DNA from: Labyrinthula sp. Ha
Lineage: Eukaryota; Sar; Bigyra; Labyrinthulida; Labyrinthulaceae
Reading direction: 5' to 3'
DNA: 64,000 bases
NCBI GenBank assembly: GCA_015227615.1
Contig: JAALGZ010000014.1
Span: forward strand, 620,001 to 684,000
Position numbers and translations under genes: made by a program. Positions 22,699 through 33,593 of this stretch are shown here, in pieces. Positions within the stretch are counted from its first letter, which is position 1. The number at the start of each line of letters is the position of its first letter. The notes under the pieces were generated by a model. That model was given only the letters and a program-made list of their open reading frames with translations, was not told the DNA's origin and did not search any database.

Positions 22699-22890
22699 AC
22701 TATCACTGGATTAATAAGAAACAGAAAACTGATAAGTTGTTAATTACAAGCAGGTACTTTTCCAACGACGCTAAAAGTAAGGACTTGAAATTAACTAGCG
22801 AATATTTTCTGCGAACTTATTTATAATCATGTTACATCTGTTTACTACCTTGAACTCTATATTGGTGGTGTGTCGAAACACTTGTGAGAA

Positions 22891-25309
22891 CTACCGCATT
22901 GAATCAAAGTTAAAGAAGCCTGCATCATCGCCTAAGAAAAATGATTCCGCCTCATCACCAAAACCCCGCACATCGAAGTTAGTTTGGCTTGCTACTTTAG
23001 GAAAAGAGGTTGAAAATAAGGGGCTCGGTGAACGCTTAGCCAAGTTCTCCATAGATCGTACGCCCCTTAAGCTGGTAGCCCAACTAGAAGGAGGGGCGTT
23101 GGCAGTAACTCCTAACCCGTCAAGATCAGAAAATATGCTCTCAGAACTCTTACTTATTGTGACACTCTTGTTACTTTGGCGAGCGTTACGAAGAACAGTA
23201 GAATTCCCTGTCCGCTGTAAAGTGGTGTGCCTTTTTCTATACTCTGCTAATGCTGTCCCAAACAATCTGTTTGCATAGTCGAGAGCACTCTTACCTTGAG
23301 ATATTGCTTGTTGGTCAGATGGTGTAAGTAGCTCCCGAAGATACACTTTTGGGTTGAATGGATGATCTGTACCTAGAGCAAATATGGTCTCGTGTTGCAT
23401 GAAAATTTTTTTCAACCCACCAAAGCTTTCTTTGATAATTCCAGTGATGTTACTTTCTCCGGTGTGGAGTTGAAGCATCTTTCCTACCTCCCCTACAGGA
23501 AGAGAACCCACTTCATAAAGTACCTCTTTGATTAATGTCACTAAAGGTTTCAACTGCACTTGACCTTCATTGACTAGCTTGAAGTATTGAATATTTTGTG
23601 CAAGGGTTCTTACATCAAATGAGAGTGTTCCTGCAAGTTGTGCCTCCTGCTCGTACCCGCTTTGTTCACCTTGAATTCTAAGAGAATTTAACAGGACTTG
23701 ACTGAACTGTTCTGAATAAAGTAGCTCTTCAGCAGAATGGGCTAAAATCTGTCTTGTCTCACAAAAGGCATCGTATTCTGCTCCACTCCATGAATGAAAA
23801 ACATTTTTTGGAAGACCAATTAGAGCAAAGATCTCTTCATAGACTACTTCGACGTTGCTTCTTACATTTCCCGTCGTCACAGAAAGTGAGAGATCTTGAT
23901 CCGCTTCAGTAAAAACAGAAGTCCACAAAGAAATATGTTGCACACTTTCGAAAATGAAGTCATACATAGATAACTCTTTTTGCTCGATATTGTTTTGTGC
24001 ATGGGATCTCCAAACTTGAAACAAAGCAAGTACACAAGCAAACCTAAAAATTACGAAAAAAAACAAGATACTCTGTATTTTTGGTGCCCAACTTATCATT
24101 TCGAAATAACCACTTCAGGCAGATCAAACATTTTTTGAACATATGACCCCTAGCGAAAGATTGATCGCAGGCTTCAATTACACCATTCGAATATAAATCA
24201 ATAATCCGATTAGCCCTTATCTTCACTCTTACATCGTTGATTACCAGATTTATTTCTTGTAAGTCCTCTATAAATTCTAATTTGGATATTTGTGTTGGAA
24301 AAGAATGTTCGGACCCGAAGCAAAATTCCGTAGCCTCTGTTGGGTTCATTACACTAAGCTGACAAAAAAGTTCCATGAACCTCGAGTACCAAGGTTTTTC
24401 CTGGCTCAAGTCATTAGTGCAGATAAGAAAACACAGATCCTCTTGTGGTAGATAAGTTTTGGTTGCAGTTGAGCCAGATTTAAACAACCTCATTGAAAGT
24501 CCATTCTTTAAGATTATGTACAGCAGAGAATAAATGCGATTAATTCGTGCTTCACTTTCAGAAGAAGGATAAAGTCTTGCTGGAAACCCACTTGAAACAA
24601 ATGATCTTGATTTGCTTCTATTCTCTGAAAAGGAAACTCTTGCCAACTTATATTGCAGTTCTAAATAGTTTTCATCAGTATCTAGAAGGATTGAGGTTGC
24701 TAAACCAGTTGAGTTATCATGATGATATATGTCTGGTTTCAGAAGATCAGAAAGAAACAAGAACAGATGATCCCCAGTAAACTGATCTAATATTTGAGAC
24801 TGCGGATATTCGTCCAACAGAGTAAGTGGTATCCTAGTACAAGAAGTTAAATAAGGGGAGCGTGTTGTTACAAAGTTGTAGAAAACTTTCACTTCAGCTT
24901 TTGTTAACGATTTTTGCCACACTCTTCCAGCAGAAGATATTTCTAAAAGAAAAGTGTTTGTTGGAGGTTCCACTACTAAGCTTCGTATAGTAATCCTTGG
25001 AAAAGAGTATTCTACTTCACCTATACTTTGCGTTAACTTACGAAGTAATTCAACACTTGTATCACGAGAAAAAGCCGAAGCTTGGTACAAACCAAAAGTT
25101 TCATTTTTTCCTAATCTTGTTAAATTCTCCGCAGAAAAAGCTTTTGTTACTCTAAAGCCATATGGAATATAAGGTTTCGCAACAACTTTTCCGACAAGTC
25201 GGTTATGGTGTAAACTTTGTTCAGCACCTAAATTATTGTAAGAACTTTTAGTTTCTTTTTCACTATCCTCCTTCCGCTTCAAGTCAGTTCCACTAGCTTC
25301 TTTTTTCAT
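22891..25309 (-). CDS. Nucleotidyltransferase-fold (TRF4/TUTase-like) protein with altered active site (two exons)
   Basis: Exon 1 is 25309-24072 and exon 2 is 24043-22891, with a 28-nt GT-AG intron at 24044-24071; the product is 796 residues. Residues 275-300 read LFKSGSTATKTYLPQEDLCF, which fits the Pol-beta-superfamily pattern GS-x(9,13)-D-h-[DE], followed after about 100 residues by a helical segment (GHMFKKCLICLKWLF) like the PAP/OAS1-associated central domain. The second catalytic carboxylate of the DxD is replaced by Cys (D291, C293), and no clear third Asp is visible, so catalysis is doubtful. The second half is helical, then Ser-rich and disordered (about residues 690-796). Without a search the family assignment remains tentative; that it is one spliced gene is well supported. 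Confidence 0.7.
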
Positions 25310-28171
25310 TCCTTGTGCTTTATTTTCCTTGCGTTTTAACGACTACTTTCCAGTAGTAGACCCTGTTCAGTGAATTATAGAATGCGCGTCATGAATTATA
25401 AGCGGAATACGCTGAAATAGAAAATATAAACTTTGCCATATTCAGCCATCCCGTACTTTTTCCGAAACCCTAGTATAAATTTCTTTGTATGACGTCGTTC
25501 TATTATTATAGGCAGAATATAAGGGTGCCCAAAAAAACAAATATTGAAACATTTACATAGAAGAACTGTTTCTCACTGTGAAAATGACGAAAGAAGAAAA
25601 CATGGATTGAATCTAGTATATTGTTATTCGCTTGGATTTATTACCCCAGGTTTACAAATTGGTCACAAAAGAAAGAATAAAGAAAGATGGTTGAAGGAAT
25701 TTTCTTCATAATATGACCCTCAGTGGTGTTCCGAGGTTAAGTCTAAGTATATTATTATTATTTATTTCTGTGAACTTTATGAATATAATAAATGTTACCT
25801 TTAAAGATTTTGTCACCTGTGAGTGCCGTCTTGCTACCATGGCTTTCTCCACCTTTATTATTCGAAGAGGAACCATTAATACTTTTGTTCTTTATATTCT
25901 TGTCAAGCTAATTATCAACAAGGTGACTACATTAGTAATAAACATATACAACATTTTCTTCTCAGTTTCCAAATTTTTTTTATTAAAAGCAGCTGAAGTC
26001 CTTAACCCACAACAAATGATATATTATTTCTTCTTCTTGTCCTCGTAGCATGCTCATTGAGAGTCGTGCGGTAGTAGAGAAATCTTCATCGCCAATACGT
26101 TAATGGGTCCCTAGAAAGAAGCAATACGCAAGGAAATTTTGATCCTATTTTTACAGAATCTATATTAATAAGGTCAAGATATGGTAGTTCTGGATACTGT
26201 TATTTCAGGAGCTTCAAGTGAGACCTCTTTCCTTAGGCCAAGTCTAACATGATAACTAAATGTTACATAAGATCACCTGTTTAGTTAAGATTTACCAGGC
26301 TAACACTTCGCACTGAGAAAAAGAAGACATACGTAATTAACTAAATACACCTGAAAGCTAGATAATGCGACGAATTAAAACAATCCAGCTTTTCATTTCT
26401 TCTTAATTTCGCGCGAGTGGTGGATAATGCTTTCATTAGAAACAGAAGCTACAACTATCTCAACTGTTCATGATTTGGTTCAACCATCCTTCATTTTATC
26501 TTACTTTCTATTTTCTTGAGCATTACTTCAAAATGAGGTGGTAAAGTAAGTAGAGAGCAGCCAACATGGGTTTGCTGTGATATGCATTCTTTACGCAGCC
26601 ATTTCATTGGAAGTAACTGCAGAAAAATTTATGTTTCCAAATACTTTAATCACCGAAAAAATTATTATACTTGAAAGGTAGCGAAGGCTAGAAGCAGGTG
26701 GCAATGCCATATCTTAACGTAACTTGGTAATATTTCCCCAAATGAGTAGTTCTTTGGGTGAACTTTAACTCATTTCATTTTCATGCTACGCTAAGAAGGG
26801 AAAAGCAACCCACTGAGGGTTTCTATACAAATGTGACCGTGCATCTTTAAACTGAGTGATAGTCCCAGAATAATTTAACTTGAATATTCTGTTTTTTTAA
26901 TATTCAGAAACAAAAAGAAAAAACTATTGAAATAAAAAAATGGGCTAGCGTTGATCTGAGGGTCTTCAACAAATAGGTTAACTTAAGTTTTATGACAAAT
27001 ACAGCGAGAAATAACATCAAGTGCAAAATATGTTGCCCGTACTTTCCTAAGGAAAAAAGTTAATCAATAGCTATCTATGCTACTACTACCTTTACATTTA
27101 TATCCACATTGGAAAAAAGTGTTGGCGAATAACAGAACTTATGTGTCTTTGATCTAGGGCTTTTAAAACTTTTACTAGGAAAAGATGTTTTACAGTACTT
27201 CTAAGTATTCATTATAATGTTACCCACGAGAATATATTAGCACCTTTTTTTCAGCAAAGCTCCTGATATTATCTAGGAGGTGTTGACTCTACCAAACATA
27301 CAGTCTGTCTTATTTTATAGAAAGAATCCAATAAGTTAAAGGTGTTCTTTTTTCTTTATTCTCTTGAGCACTGGGACCTTCTATTTTATCTGTGAATACC
27401 TAGCAATAAAATTTGGAGAATCATTATCAGACTCAGTTTATATTACCAAGGTATAGTTTCTTCGCGATCATGCCCACATAATAGTTGTGCACAATGGTCA
27501 AAAGATATTTCTAATAATGGAGAAAATGTGAAAGGAGTTGATGTTATATCTACCATGTCCTTGAGTTGTTCGTGATGAGTGGTATGTCATTCTGACCCTA
27601 ATTAGACATGAGTAGGCAACGGATTTGACCAAAATTATAAAGAATTATTTGATTTTTTTTTATTCTGATTCTCAATAAAGGAATTGGGATTTTGAAGAGT
27701 ATCAAATGATTCCAATTTTATTCTGATTACCAATTGATTGGCAACAATCTATCACAATGAAATTGTTAATATTAATTATTGTCAATAACAAATATGATGA
27801 CAAGAAATAATCGATAGAATATCATTAACTGCAATTTGAGCCCTTAGACACAAATTGTGCATGATTACAGCATATGTTAGATGCTGTCATCACTGCGATG
27901 CATAAAAGAGGCTGATATTTAATACAATATCAATAACATAAATCCTTCAAGTGTCTAGTCAGATCCAATCAGATTTAGCAACGTCAGCACGGTCATTTAT
28001 AACTTAGTTCAATAAGTTGAAATAAGTGGTTAAGACATTTTTTGCAAAATCCAAAATTAAGTCAAGCTACATTATCAAAGTGAAACATAACATTAACTTA
28101 TGTCTATGCATCGAGAATACCATTAAACACTTTCTCATCACTGGTTAAAAGTTGAAAAACCTTTTAACAGG
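25310..28171. other. Gene-poor AT-rich stretch with one short hydrophobic ORF
   Basis: The only notable frame is plus 25713-26048 (111 codons from ATG), encoding a very hydrophobic peptide. Such frames arise easily in T-rich DNA, and no family, paralog or supporting signal is visible. A dispersed-repeat copy lies at 27611-27740 and is listed separately. The first 150 bases should hold the promoter of the minus-strand nucleotidyltransferase-like gene. Confidence 0.4.
27611..27740. repeat. Diverged copy of the left arm of the 16.56-kb foldback element
   Basis: Starts AGTAGGCAACGGATTTGACC and aligns with 16562-16695 for about 130 bases with few gaps. Shared blocks include AAGAATTATTTGAT versus ATAATTATTTGAT, ATTCTGATTCTCAATAAAGG versus ATTCTGGTTCTCAAGAAAAG, and CAATTGATT at the far end. 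By eye roughly three quarters of positions agree. No clear inverted partner was found within 500 bases, so it may be a solo or truncated copy. Confidence 0.5.
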
Positions 28172-28694
28172 TCAGTAAGAATCAAGTAACACTCTGTTTA
28201 ATATCATAACCTGCTGAGAATCAGAGTTTTCATCGCTTGTCGTATACATTTGTGATAAATACATTCTCCTGTTACCATAATTTTGGCTTCCAGGGAAGTC
28301 AAATGAAGAATCTATGCTACTCAATTTACTCCCATTGAAATGACCACGGCTGAATGAGTAAAAAAACTTCATCTAGATCATTGGTAAAGTAGCAATAATA
28401 CTATATACAAAAAGTCTAGTAAGGTAGTGTGTTATCTGTGGTATAACTATAATAGATTCAGGAAATTTTTGACTCTAGTATATACCTTTTCTACCAAGAT
28501 GAATTTACTATGCGATAATCCATTTCAACAAGTACTTTGACTTCCCCTAAGAACCTCAAATGTAATTCTCTATACATAACTTTATGTAATTTGAATATTT
28601 GTTTTGAGATTAAACTAAGTGTGTAATACCAACGTTGACAACATCGGTTTTGCTCATAGGTAAACACACTACTGTTTCGCAGCTGCAAAAACAA
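28172..28694 (-). other. Two short minus-strand frames, possible exons of an unrecognised gene
   Basis: An upstream frame (28694-28491, no ATG near its start) encodes a basic, aromatic-rich peptide (KQIFKLHKVMYRELHLRF). A downstream frame (28372-28172, ATG start) encodes a polar peptide (FPGSQNYGNRRMYLSQMYTT). The interval between contains a GT...TATAG stretch of 39 nt and others, but no single splice joins the frames cleanly. Nothing is recognised. Confidence 0.2.
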
Positions 28695-29030
28695 ATTGCA
28701 CCATTTGTAGATCTATTTCCTGGGAAACTCTCTTGAGGTTAAAGATCTAAACTACTACACCACTCATATATATATGTTGCCTTGTACCAAAAATACTTAT
28801 GCTCCATCACAACCGTCTAGCACATATTAACCGCCATATCACAAAAAACTGGTAGCTTCAAATTATCAGGGTAAGATGAGAAGTCATTGCATTAATGTTA
28901 ATCTAAGAAATGCAAACAATAGTTCACATCTACTTCTAAAGTTAAGTCCTTATTTTATGATTCCTAGCAGTACGGATAAAACCTAGAAACACTATTGTTC
29001 TCGTAAATACTATTGTTTAGACCATAGATT
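28695..29030. other. Intergenic region
   Basis: About 340 bases with no gene seen. A short TA-alternating stretch lies near 28767-28776. Confidence 0.4.
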
Positions 29031-29443
29031 ATGACTAAATTTGCATCATCCGACAAGCTTTGTTACAAAACAAGGCGATATAATTCTAGAGATATCTGCT
29101 TTTATTTTACCACCACTCAGATTTTGTACTTATTACATTCGATTACGAAGCGGTTAGCCATTCAAAGTATGGTTTTATCGTTTTTAATCTTTTTCATGAC
29201 CTCGGCAATTATCGAATACAAGAGTTTGGGGTTTTCCTTGTATTCATTGGTTTTTGAACAAGAGAAAATGATTCAGGAGATTCGAGTCATAGCCTCTTAC
29301 TTCTTACGGTAGGTTTGTTTCTTCACTCTAGGATTATCAAAGTGTCTTGGATCGCAAACTGGTTAGACAAAGTTACCCTTCCTGATAGAAGAAAACATTT
29401 ATTATCTGCTTATACTGTGATAACCGCAAAATGGATAATGTAA
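29031..29443 (+). CDS. Candidate two-exon small membrane protein
   Basis: Exon 1 is 29031-29308 from an ATG; a short GT-AG intron of 23 nt (29309-29331, pyrimidine-rich, ending CTCTAG) leads to exon 2, 29332-29443, ending in TAA. The joined frame adds RIIKVSWIANWLDKVTLPDR to a frame that would otherwise stop at the donor. The product is 129 residues with one clear hydrophobic segment (SMVLSFLIFFMTSAIIEY) and basic flanks. The intron is shorter than the 27-34 nt norm of the window, which is the main reason for doubt. No family is recognised, and upstream exons cannot be excluded. Confidence 0.4.
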
Positions 29444-30512
29444 CACTGCGCACATTATTCTAAAGAGTTATGAGATTTTGTCAAAAACAAATGGCTTCAA
29501 ATTTCATTAGTATTAGTATTAGTGTTGTGATTTTGCCTCTTTGTAGTTCAAACCCCAGATTCAGGACATATAGGGAAATTTTGTCTTTTACTTATTCAGC
29601 GTAGGTAAGAATGGATTATATTAGCATCTTCTTGAATGTTCTGGTCTTAACTGAAAGTGTATTTTCCCTAGGGAGATAAAACTTTTAGAGTGCCTGGAAA
29701 AAGGAATCTCACTCTCAAACTTTTTTTGTAATACAACTTTTATTTTCTCAAAGTAGGTAAGAGGTTTAAGATTTCCATATTCTAACTCGAGAGTAGAAAC
29801 TAAACAAACTTGAAAACTATCAGCTGATAACCAAGTTCGTAGAAACTAGCCAAACTCATCATTTAGGGCCTCAATGAGGGTTGTGAGAAGATAGGTTCCA
29901 CTGTATGCCTATTGATAGCACAAATAAACCTCATTACTTGTGTTATCTGTTTGGTGCTAATGGAAAAACCTACGTATGGAACGCTATTATTTTAGTTTGG
30001 GTGGCTTCTATCCGTAGCTTATATGTCGTCAAGAAGCAACAATCCCTGTTGAATAATTATAAATGTTAAACAAAATCTTCTATGTTGTAATGCTTGTATT
30101 TTTTGTTTGGTTATTTACAAGTGGTTTGCCCATTGTATGCACACATAGAAGCGTTACTGTACAGATATGGAACTGTCAGTTAACTCAGGGTGTTACTCTA
30201 TATTAAACTGTAAGATATTGGGAAAGTTAACCAAGTTGCGAATGGATATAACGTTAACTCTTATTGAAGACTATATGTATATATCCCCATGTTTTTTTTT
30301 GCGATAAGAACTTATTTTGATAAGAGAAGTTAACGGAACTTTCTTTGTGAAACATAATTGGCTGGAATTGATAATTAAGCCAATGAAATATCGTTTTCGT
30401 TTCCTAAACTATTCTAAGTGCACACTTAAACAGAAAAAGAACATATATATATATATAAACACAAACACTTACTAAATTATTTGAATATTAAACTACAAAA
30501 AGCATAAAAAAA
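29444..30512. other. Intergenic region, 1.07 kb
   Basis: No gene seen. Contains a short tandem ATTAGT repeat (about 29505-29523). Its last 70 bases contain the AT-alternating tract listed as a possible core promoter. Confidence 0.45.
30443..30459 (+). promoter_or_regulatory. Possible TATA-type core promoter of the acidic Ser-rich gene
   Basis: An uninterrupted AT-alternating tract ending TATAAA lies 54-70 bases upstream of the ATG at 30513. Position and sequence fit a TATA element, but AT-alternating runs are common in this DNA, so this is only suggestive. Confidence 0.3.
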
Positions 30513-30977
30513 ATGTTTAGTAAACAATTCTCCAAGGTATTTGGCTGCTGTGTCCCAGTATTCCATAGATCAACAACTCCAGTTGACAATGTCCCATCGA
30601 AGAAGAAACTTTCTGTAGGATTTCATGAGAAGATCAGTGAAGGTCTTGCGCTGGAGATCGATATTGATTTGGTTTACAATACCCAGCAAAAACTACTATA
30701 TTCAGATCTTGTAAATGCAGATGAAGACGCTTTGGCTGAGTACAATGCAGAAATTGACAGGAAGTACATCAAGTACTTAGAGATGGCTGCAAATCGACCG
30801 GTGGTAATAATCCCAAGAACTCACCAATACAGATGGAAAAGAGACATAGTCAATTATAGTGGAAGTATTTCCGATTCTTTTAGTGAATCTTCAGAAGACT
30901 CTTCAGATGAATCATCGGATGAGGAAGAAGGAGATGGTTTCACAATTTCTATTCCAAAGAGGGCACTGAGGAAGTAA
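30513..30977 (+). CDS. Small acidic serine-rich protein, unrecognised
   Basis: Single-exon 154-codon frame with a strong A-rich start context (aaaaaaaATG) and TAA stop. The N-terminus MFSKQFSKVFGCCVPVF has a Cys-Cys pair that could be palmitoylated but no N-terminal myristoylation Gly. The middle (residues 35-95) is helical and acidic (ALEIDIDLVYNTQQKLLYSD, DALAEYNAEIDRKYIKYLE). The C-terminal 45 residues are a Ser/Glu/Asp run (SESSEDSSDESSDEEEGDG) typical of casein-kinase-2 substrates, followed by a basic end. No domain recognised. Codon usage and composition contrast with the flanking AT-rich DNA, so the gene is probably real. Confidence 0.75.
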   Translation: MFSKQFSKVFGCCVPVFHRSTTPVDNVPSKKKLSVGFHEKISEGLALEIDIDLVYNTQQKLLYSDLVNADEDALAEYNAEIDRKYIKYLEMAANRPVVIIPRTHQYRWKRDIVNYSGSISDSFSESSEDSSDESSDEEEGDGFTISIPKRALRK

Positions 30978-31403
30978 AAGGCTATCTTGAATATAGTTAT
31001 TTGTCAATTTCTGTTGTGTCAGTCTTCAATTTCATTTCTCGCAGAAAAATATGTGCAAACCTAGTAAAGGAATCATCCAATTTAAAGCAGGTGTAAAATC
31101 TTGGTATTAGGTCAGACTCTACGAAATAAGCAAGAAATACATGGACAAAGTAGAACCTAACTGTTACTTATCAGCTATACAGCAACCCCACCTACTAAAG
31201 AAACTCTGTCTTTAGTAACTAAAAAAAAATTGAAAGTTGAAAAAGACATCCTTAATGAACAAAATAAGCTCCTAACTCTACACTCTCAAAGGAAAGTGCA
31301 ATAGTTCAAGAATGCATGCATATTACCTAAATATCTTCAAGGCTCTATTTCAAATACTCTAGGGCTCTTCTCTGTATTAATACCTTGAGAAAAAACGTAA
31401 AAC
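30978..31403. other. Intergenic region between convergent genes
   Basis: About 430 bases between the stop of the acidic protein and the stop of the minus-strand glycosyltransferase. No gene or repeat seen. Confidence 0.5.
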
Positions 31404-33473
31404 TCACCAAGCGGTTGTCATGTAATCTATTGGCCGCGTATCAACCTGTCTTTGGGATGGTCTTCTTTTTCTATCACGTTTGAGTTCACTTTTAAGGCCC
31501 TCTTTTTCGACAGCATTAGGATCCGCGTCATATGAACATAAATCATGGTCAAATCTAAGGCAAAATATTCTCCTAATAGGATCATGACGCCAATCTGTAT
31601 TTCTTGTATTTAATTGCTGCTTTCTGTTATAGGATCCATATAAATGGCACACGAAACCAAGTTCGCAGTTAATTTCATGCCACGGTGTCAGTATAGTTCT
31701 ATAGAAAGGATACTCTGAACACATCGATCTATAAGCAGGGCAAAAGGAACTGTATCGTTTAGATTGGGTTTTATATATAGCTTGTTGTGGGTATACTTGC
31801 TTGTCATGTAAGATAGTAATAGACGGACATTCAACAACAGCCTTCCCATTCTTCTTAAAGTCAAGAAAAAATAATTCATGCTCAGACATAATCAACTCAT
31901 CTCTCCACGGGGAAGATCGCAATGCCTCTGTACGGGCTAGGAAAAAGTTATGAGTTACATCTACTTGACGGCATTTATAATAATTTTCAGCTTTGCTATC
32001 CCTATATATAAAGACCAACAAAATATAGTACTGATTAGTTCCAAAACTTTCAAACTGACCAGGTGCATAAGCCATAAACAAATCTTGCTTCTTGTGATCG
32101 ACATAAAACTTCAACCCATAGCTTTCAGTTTCAGTAAATTGAAACTTCTCTTCTATATTCTCATATGTCCCACCTACTAAGTCTATTGGTTTGAAGGATG
32201 CTTCACTTTCTTCTAGAATATTAAGCATCAAATCTATTCTTGTATCAAAGGCAAATAAAGTATCATCATCAACTAAAAGGGTATATTTTGTTTCTACATG
32301 TTTAACCAAGACATTTCTCCCATGACTTAAACCACAATTCTCAGGCAGATAAATGACTTTGGTATGAATACTATCGATCTCCTTAATCAGCTCAACATTG
32401 TCTCCTCCGGAATCGTCAGCAACAAGAACCGTAATGGTTGGATAAAACTTACGTATACTCTTTATTAACTCCAAAACCTTTAACTTTCGATATTTGAGGG
32501 TACATTTCACAATTATTGAAACCAAGGACTCAACTCTCTCAGTTTCATGGCTACCAATAGTTGTCCAAACGCTGGTTTTTCGTGCCAAGAATGTATTATG
32601 AAGAAATTTCTGCCCATTTTCTTTCACATTAGTTCGCAACACAAACCTTTCTGGATGAAAAGGATTACAACTATAGGCCGTTTGAGAGGAACCAAGTCTA
32701 CCATCGCAAAACATTGACTCTGTAAACAATGGTATATTTGCTGTGGAAAGAGTATGAAATAAATTTGATCTATCTATATCTCCATTCAGTTTTGAAAAAT
32801 CAGCTAACAAAGAATGGAGTGCAGCTTGATCAACAAGAAAAGGGGTCAGAAATGAATTATCTCTAACTGACAGTTCTGCATCTTGATTCTCTGGAATTGT
32901 TACAACAAAAGGTGAAGTTAATCCTTCATATTTAATTAGACCTTCCAGCTCAACTAGATTGAGATACGTTAGATCATCCACGACTATGACATTCTTGGCT
33001 TGTGAACTCAGAGTTAGGCAAGCCAAAAGCGTAGCAGGAGTTCCCTCCGAAAGAATTATGTCTTTGTGAATCTTATTTTCCTCACTTACCAATCCATAAA
33101 GGTCTTCTTCATATCCCTTTAAACAAAACTGTGATCTAAAAGATTTAGGAGATGTTGCAACTAACTCCATCCAGGAAGAGCGTATAGCCTGTCTATGTTT
33201 AATATCTTTCACGTCAGATATTACAATAATGTTAAGAAAATTTCCTTCGTTCTCTTCTTTCGGCGAGATCGTGTCAAAGATATTTTTTGGAGTTTTAAGG
33301 TCATCTCTTTTCTTACGTCTAGAAAGATTACTTGAACTCGGTGTCTGAAGATATCCACTGCTTTTTATAAAATAAGTCAAGTAAAGCAGTATCGTAATAA
33401 CCCAGAACACATAAGTAAGTACAGTTCTCTGTTTTTCATTTCGCCGGATGTTATTTTTTTTTGATGATTTCAT
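31404..33473 (-). CDS. Double glycosyltransferase: GT31-like plus B4GALNT (GT12)-like domains, type II membrane protein
   Basis: Starts at ATG 33473; residues 19-38 form a signal anchor after a basic cytoplasmic tail, as in Golgi glycosyltransferases. Residues 80-250 resemble GT31: RQAIRSSW at 94-101 matches the RxxIRxTW motif, and VVDDLTYLNL near 164-173 corresponds to the DxD region, with the third Asp replaced. Residues 315-600 resemble the B4GALNT1 (GM2/GD2 synthase) family: TVLVADDSGGDN, SHGRNVLVKHVETKYTLLVD with the DDD at 402-404, LVGGTYE, VTHNFFLART and SEHELFFLDF. A 30-nt stopless GT-AG intron at 32002-32031 interrupts the second domain; removing it (NQ|DSKAENYYKCRQ) matches the family spacing better. 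The protein is 679 residues spliced, 689 unspliced. Donor and acceptor sugars cannot be read from sequence. Confidence 0.85.
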   Translation of the reverse strand: MKSSKKNNIRRNEKQRTVLTYVFWVITILLYLTYFIKSSGYLQTPSSSNLSRRKKRDDLKTPKNIFDTISPKEENEGNFLNIIVISDVKDIKHRQAIRSSWMELVATSPKSFRSQFCLKGYEEDLYGLVSEENKIHKDIILSEGTPATLLACLTLSSQAKNVIVVDDLTYLNLVELEGLIKYEGLTSPFVVTIPENQDAELSVRDNSFLTPFLVDQAALHSLLADFSKLNGDIDRSNLFHTLSTANIPLFTESMFCDGRLGSSQTAYSCNPFHPERFVLRTNVKENGQKFLHNTFLARKTSVWTTIGSHETERVESLVSIIVKCTLKYRKLKVLELIKSIRKFYPTITVLVADDSGGDNVELIKEIDSIHTKVIYLPENCGLSHGRNVLVKHVETKYTLLVDDDTLFAFDTRIDLMLNILEESEASFKPIDLVGGTYENIEEKFQFTETESYGLKFYVDHKKQDLFMAYAPGQFESFGTNQYYILLVFIYRDSKAENYYKCRQVDVTHNFFLARTEALRSSPWRDELIMSEHELFFLDFKKNGKAVVECPSITILHDKQVYPQQAIYKTQSKRYSSFCPAYRSMCSEYPFYRTILTPWHEINCELGFVCHLYGSYNRKQQLNTRNTDWRHDPIRRIFCLRFDHDLCSYDADPNAVEKEGLKSELKRDRKRRPSQRQVDTRPIDYMTTAW

Positions 33474-33593
33474 TAAATGTTCATTAACGGATATGTAATT
33501 GCTATTTCACTATGTTGGAAAACGGAAACTGGAATTTTTGTTCTAACGTTAATATATAAAATATATATGAAAAGATAAACGATAGATTCCAGA

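Noticed and set aside
22829-23278. 149-codon plus-strand ORF
   Set aside because: It is antisense to the well-supported nucleotidyltransferase-like gene and has no independent support.
25713-26048. 111-codon ATG-started ORF
   Set aside because: Composition is what T-rich DNA gives by chance (Ile, Phe, Leu, Val runs); no homology, splice signal or paralog visible.
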